Positions 11,514-12,535 of a DNA stretch of 12,535 nt are shown here, piece after piece. The stretch covers positions 6,396 to 18,930 of the forward strand of contig JAHEXN010000026.1 of NCBI GenBank assembly GCA_023252095.1. Direction: 5' to 3'. The stretch comes from Actinomycetes bacterium (lineage in GTDB: Bacteria > Actinomycetota > Actinomycetes > Propionibacteriales > Nocardioidaceae). The position numbers and the translations under genes were made by a program. The notes under the pieces are model-generated. The model was not told the DNA's origin. It saw nothing but the letters and a program-made list of their open reading frames with translations, and searched no databases. Each line of letters starts with the position of its first letter. The first letter of the stretch is position 1.

Positions 11514-12535
11514 ATGTCCTCCCCTTCGTTTCCGACGTTGCGTGATCTGCGTCGTGTCACGCGGGAGCGGGCAAAGGCGGAGGCTGCGGAGTGGGCGGCG
11601 ATGGTCGGGTATCGCGATGGTGCGTTGACCCGGTTGCGGCGTGACGCGACGCCGATGCGGCAGATGTTGGAGCGTTCGGCGGTCGCGTTGCAGATCGCCG
11701 TCGAGACCGGGATGTCGGAGGGGCAGGTCGTCAGCCGGCTCGCTGCGGCCGACCGGGTCGTCGAGCACGCCCCGAACGTGTGGGCCGCGTTCGGTCGGGG
11801 GCACCTCGACGCGGGCCGGGTGCGGGAGATCTCGGTGACGATCGAGAAGCTCGAGCGTGACGACTCGCGTCAGCGTCTCGACGACGAAGCCGTCCCCTAC
11901 GCCCGCACCCACACGGTGGCCGAGCTGCGGCGTTGGTTGCGCCGGTTCGTCACGCGGGTCGAGGCCGACCTGGCCGTCGAGCGTGCCGAGACCGAACGCG
12001 CCAAGCGGCACGTGCGCGTCGAGCACACCGACGACGGCATGGCCTGGCTGCAGGCCTACCTGCCCTCCCACCAGGCTGCGGCGATCGAGAACCGTCTCGA
12101 GCGGCTCGCCAAGACCCACCAGAGCGTCGATAAGGCCGACGGCATCAAACGGTCCCACGCCCAACGGCGTGCGGATCTGCTGACGCACCTGCTGACCTCG
12201 GCCCCGGCCGACCACCTGCCCGGCACCCCCGGGCTGCGGTGCGACATCGCCGTCACGATCGACGCCTCCGTCCTCACCGGCGCCGTCGAAGGCCCCGTCG
12301 AGGCCGCTGACGGGTCCTGGCAGGTCCCCGCCGACTGGGTGCTGGAATCAGCCTTCGCCGGTGAGGCGTTCTGGCACCGCATGCTCCTCGACCCGATCAC
12401 CGCCGACGTCCTGGCCCACGAATACAAGGGCTACAGCCCACCCGAGATCCTCAGACGGGCCCTGACCTTCCGATCCGGCGTCTGCACGACACCCGGATGC
12501 CTCGTCCCCGCCGACCGGTGCGAGCTCGACCACCA
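11514..12535 (+). CDS. DUF222 / 13E12-repeat HNH endonuclease-like protein (partial, 3' end outside)
   Basis: 340 codons are in the window, without a stop. After MSSPSFPTLRDLRRV the DUF222 region follows (about 40-300), with its usual helical run: RQMLERSAVALQIAVETGMS, DAGRVREISVTIEKLE, HTVAELRRWLRRFV and DGMAWLQAYLP. The frame then enters the HNH zinc-finger domain, VCTTPGCLVPADRCELDHH (322-340), with C323, C328 and C335 and the first histidines of the HNH; the rest is outside. The 13E12 family is repeated in actinobacterial genomes and often carried as a mobile-looking, variable gene; its function is not established, and nuclease activity is inferred from the HNH fold. The start is fixed by a TATCAT box 6 bases upstream. 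A LexA box makes it an SOS gene. Confidence 0.9.
   Translation, partial: MSSPSFPTLRDLRRVTRERAKAEAAEWAAMVGYRDGALTRLRRDATPMRQMLERSAVALQIAVETGMSEGQVVSRLAAADRVVEHAPNVWAAFGRGHLDAGRVREISVTIEKLERDDSRQRLDDEAVPYARTHTVAELRRWLRRFVTRVEADLAVERAETERAKRHVRVEHTDDGMAWLQAYLPSHQAAAIENRLERLAKTHQSVDKADGIKRSHAQRRADLLTHLLTSAPADHLPGTPGLRCDIAVTIDASVLTGAVEGPVEAADGSWQVPADWVLESAFAGEAFWHRMLLDPITADVLAHEYKGYSPPEILRRALTFRSGVCTTPGCLVPADRCELDH

Noticed and set aside
11472..12215. 247-codon minus-strand frame over the HNH gene
   Set aside because: The plus strand in the same place encodes a clear DUF222-HNH protein with promoter and LexA box. The antisense translation resembles no family I know.

Overview
The window reads as chromosomal DNA of a high-GC actinobacterium, probably a Nocardioidaceae-type organism (Aeromicrobium/Nocardioides relatives). 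The organism is an inference. The signs are strong G/C bias at third codon positions, many GTG starts, genes without Shine-Dalgarno leaders, a mycobacterial-type LexA box, a DUF222/13E12 HNH nuclease and an actinobacterial-looking dif site. There are 18 protein genes (two cut by the window ends), including two small ones of 44 and 77 codons. No tRNA, rRNA, CRISPR array or insertion sequence was seen.

Layout. 1-488: the tail of an antitoxin overlapping a VapC PIN-domain toxin. 506-3300, plus strand: a kinase-fold phosphotransferase, an FMN-binding PNPOx-family protein, an unrecognised protein with a UBA-like segment, and a 4-oxalocrotonate tautomerase-like protein. 3278-6256, minus strand: a GyrI-like protein behind a 44-residue ORF, a GNAT acetyltransferase, a tandem-GNAT protein and a 77-residue ORF. 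6342-6878: a barstar-family protein without a visible nuclease partner. 6943-6970: a 28-bp dif-like XerC/XerD site between two converging genes. 6978-8478: a GNAT enzyme, a DoxX-like membrane protein and a MarR repressor. 8525-10644: an EamA transporter and an LtrA membrane protein, translationally coupled and divergent from marR. 10615-11394: an alpha/beta hydrolase. 11514 to the end: a DUF222-HNH nuclease gene behind a LexA-controlled promoter, cut by the window end.

Three points stand out. First, the intergenic stretch at 6943-6970 has the 11-6-11 architecture of a chromosome dimer resolution site, which would place the window at the replication terminus. Second, 14 gene starts have a -10-like hexamer (TANNNT or NANNNT) ending 6 bases (once 7) before an ATG or GTG, so these mRNAs would be leaderless. 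The remaining starts that can be judged have a Shine-Dalgarno sequence, and most of those are second genes of operons. Third, two regulatory switches can be read directly. One is a 16-bp LexA palindrome filling the spacer between the -35 and -10 boxes of the HNH gene. The other is a pair of CTTCC-N2-GGAAG operators in the 46-bp gap between marR and the EamA gene, one of which contains the EamA start codon.

The genes do not form one pathway. They look like a terminus-proximal mix of small stress, defence-like and detoxification genes, many of them single-gene transcription units.
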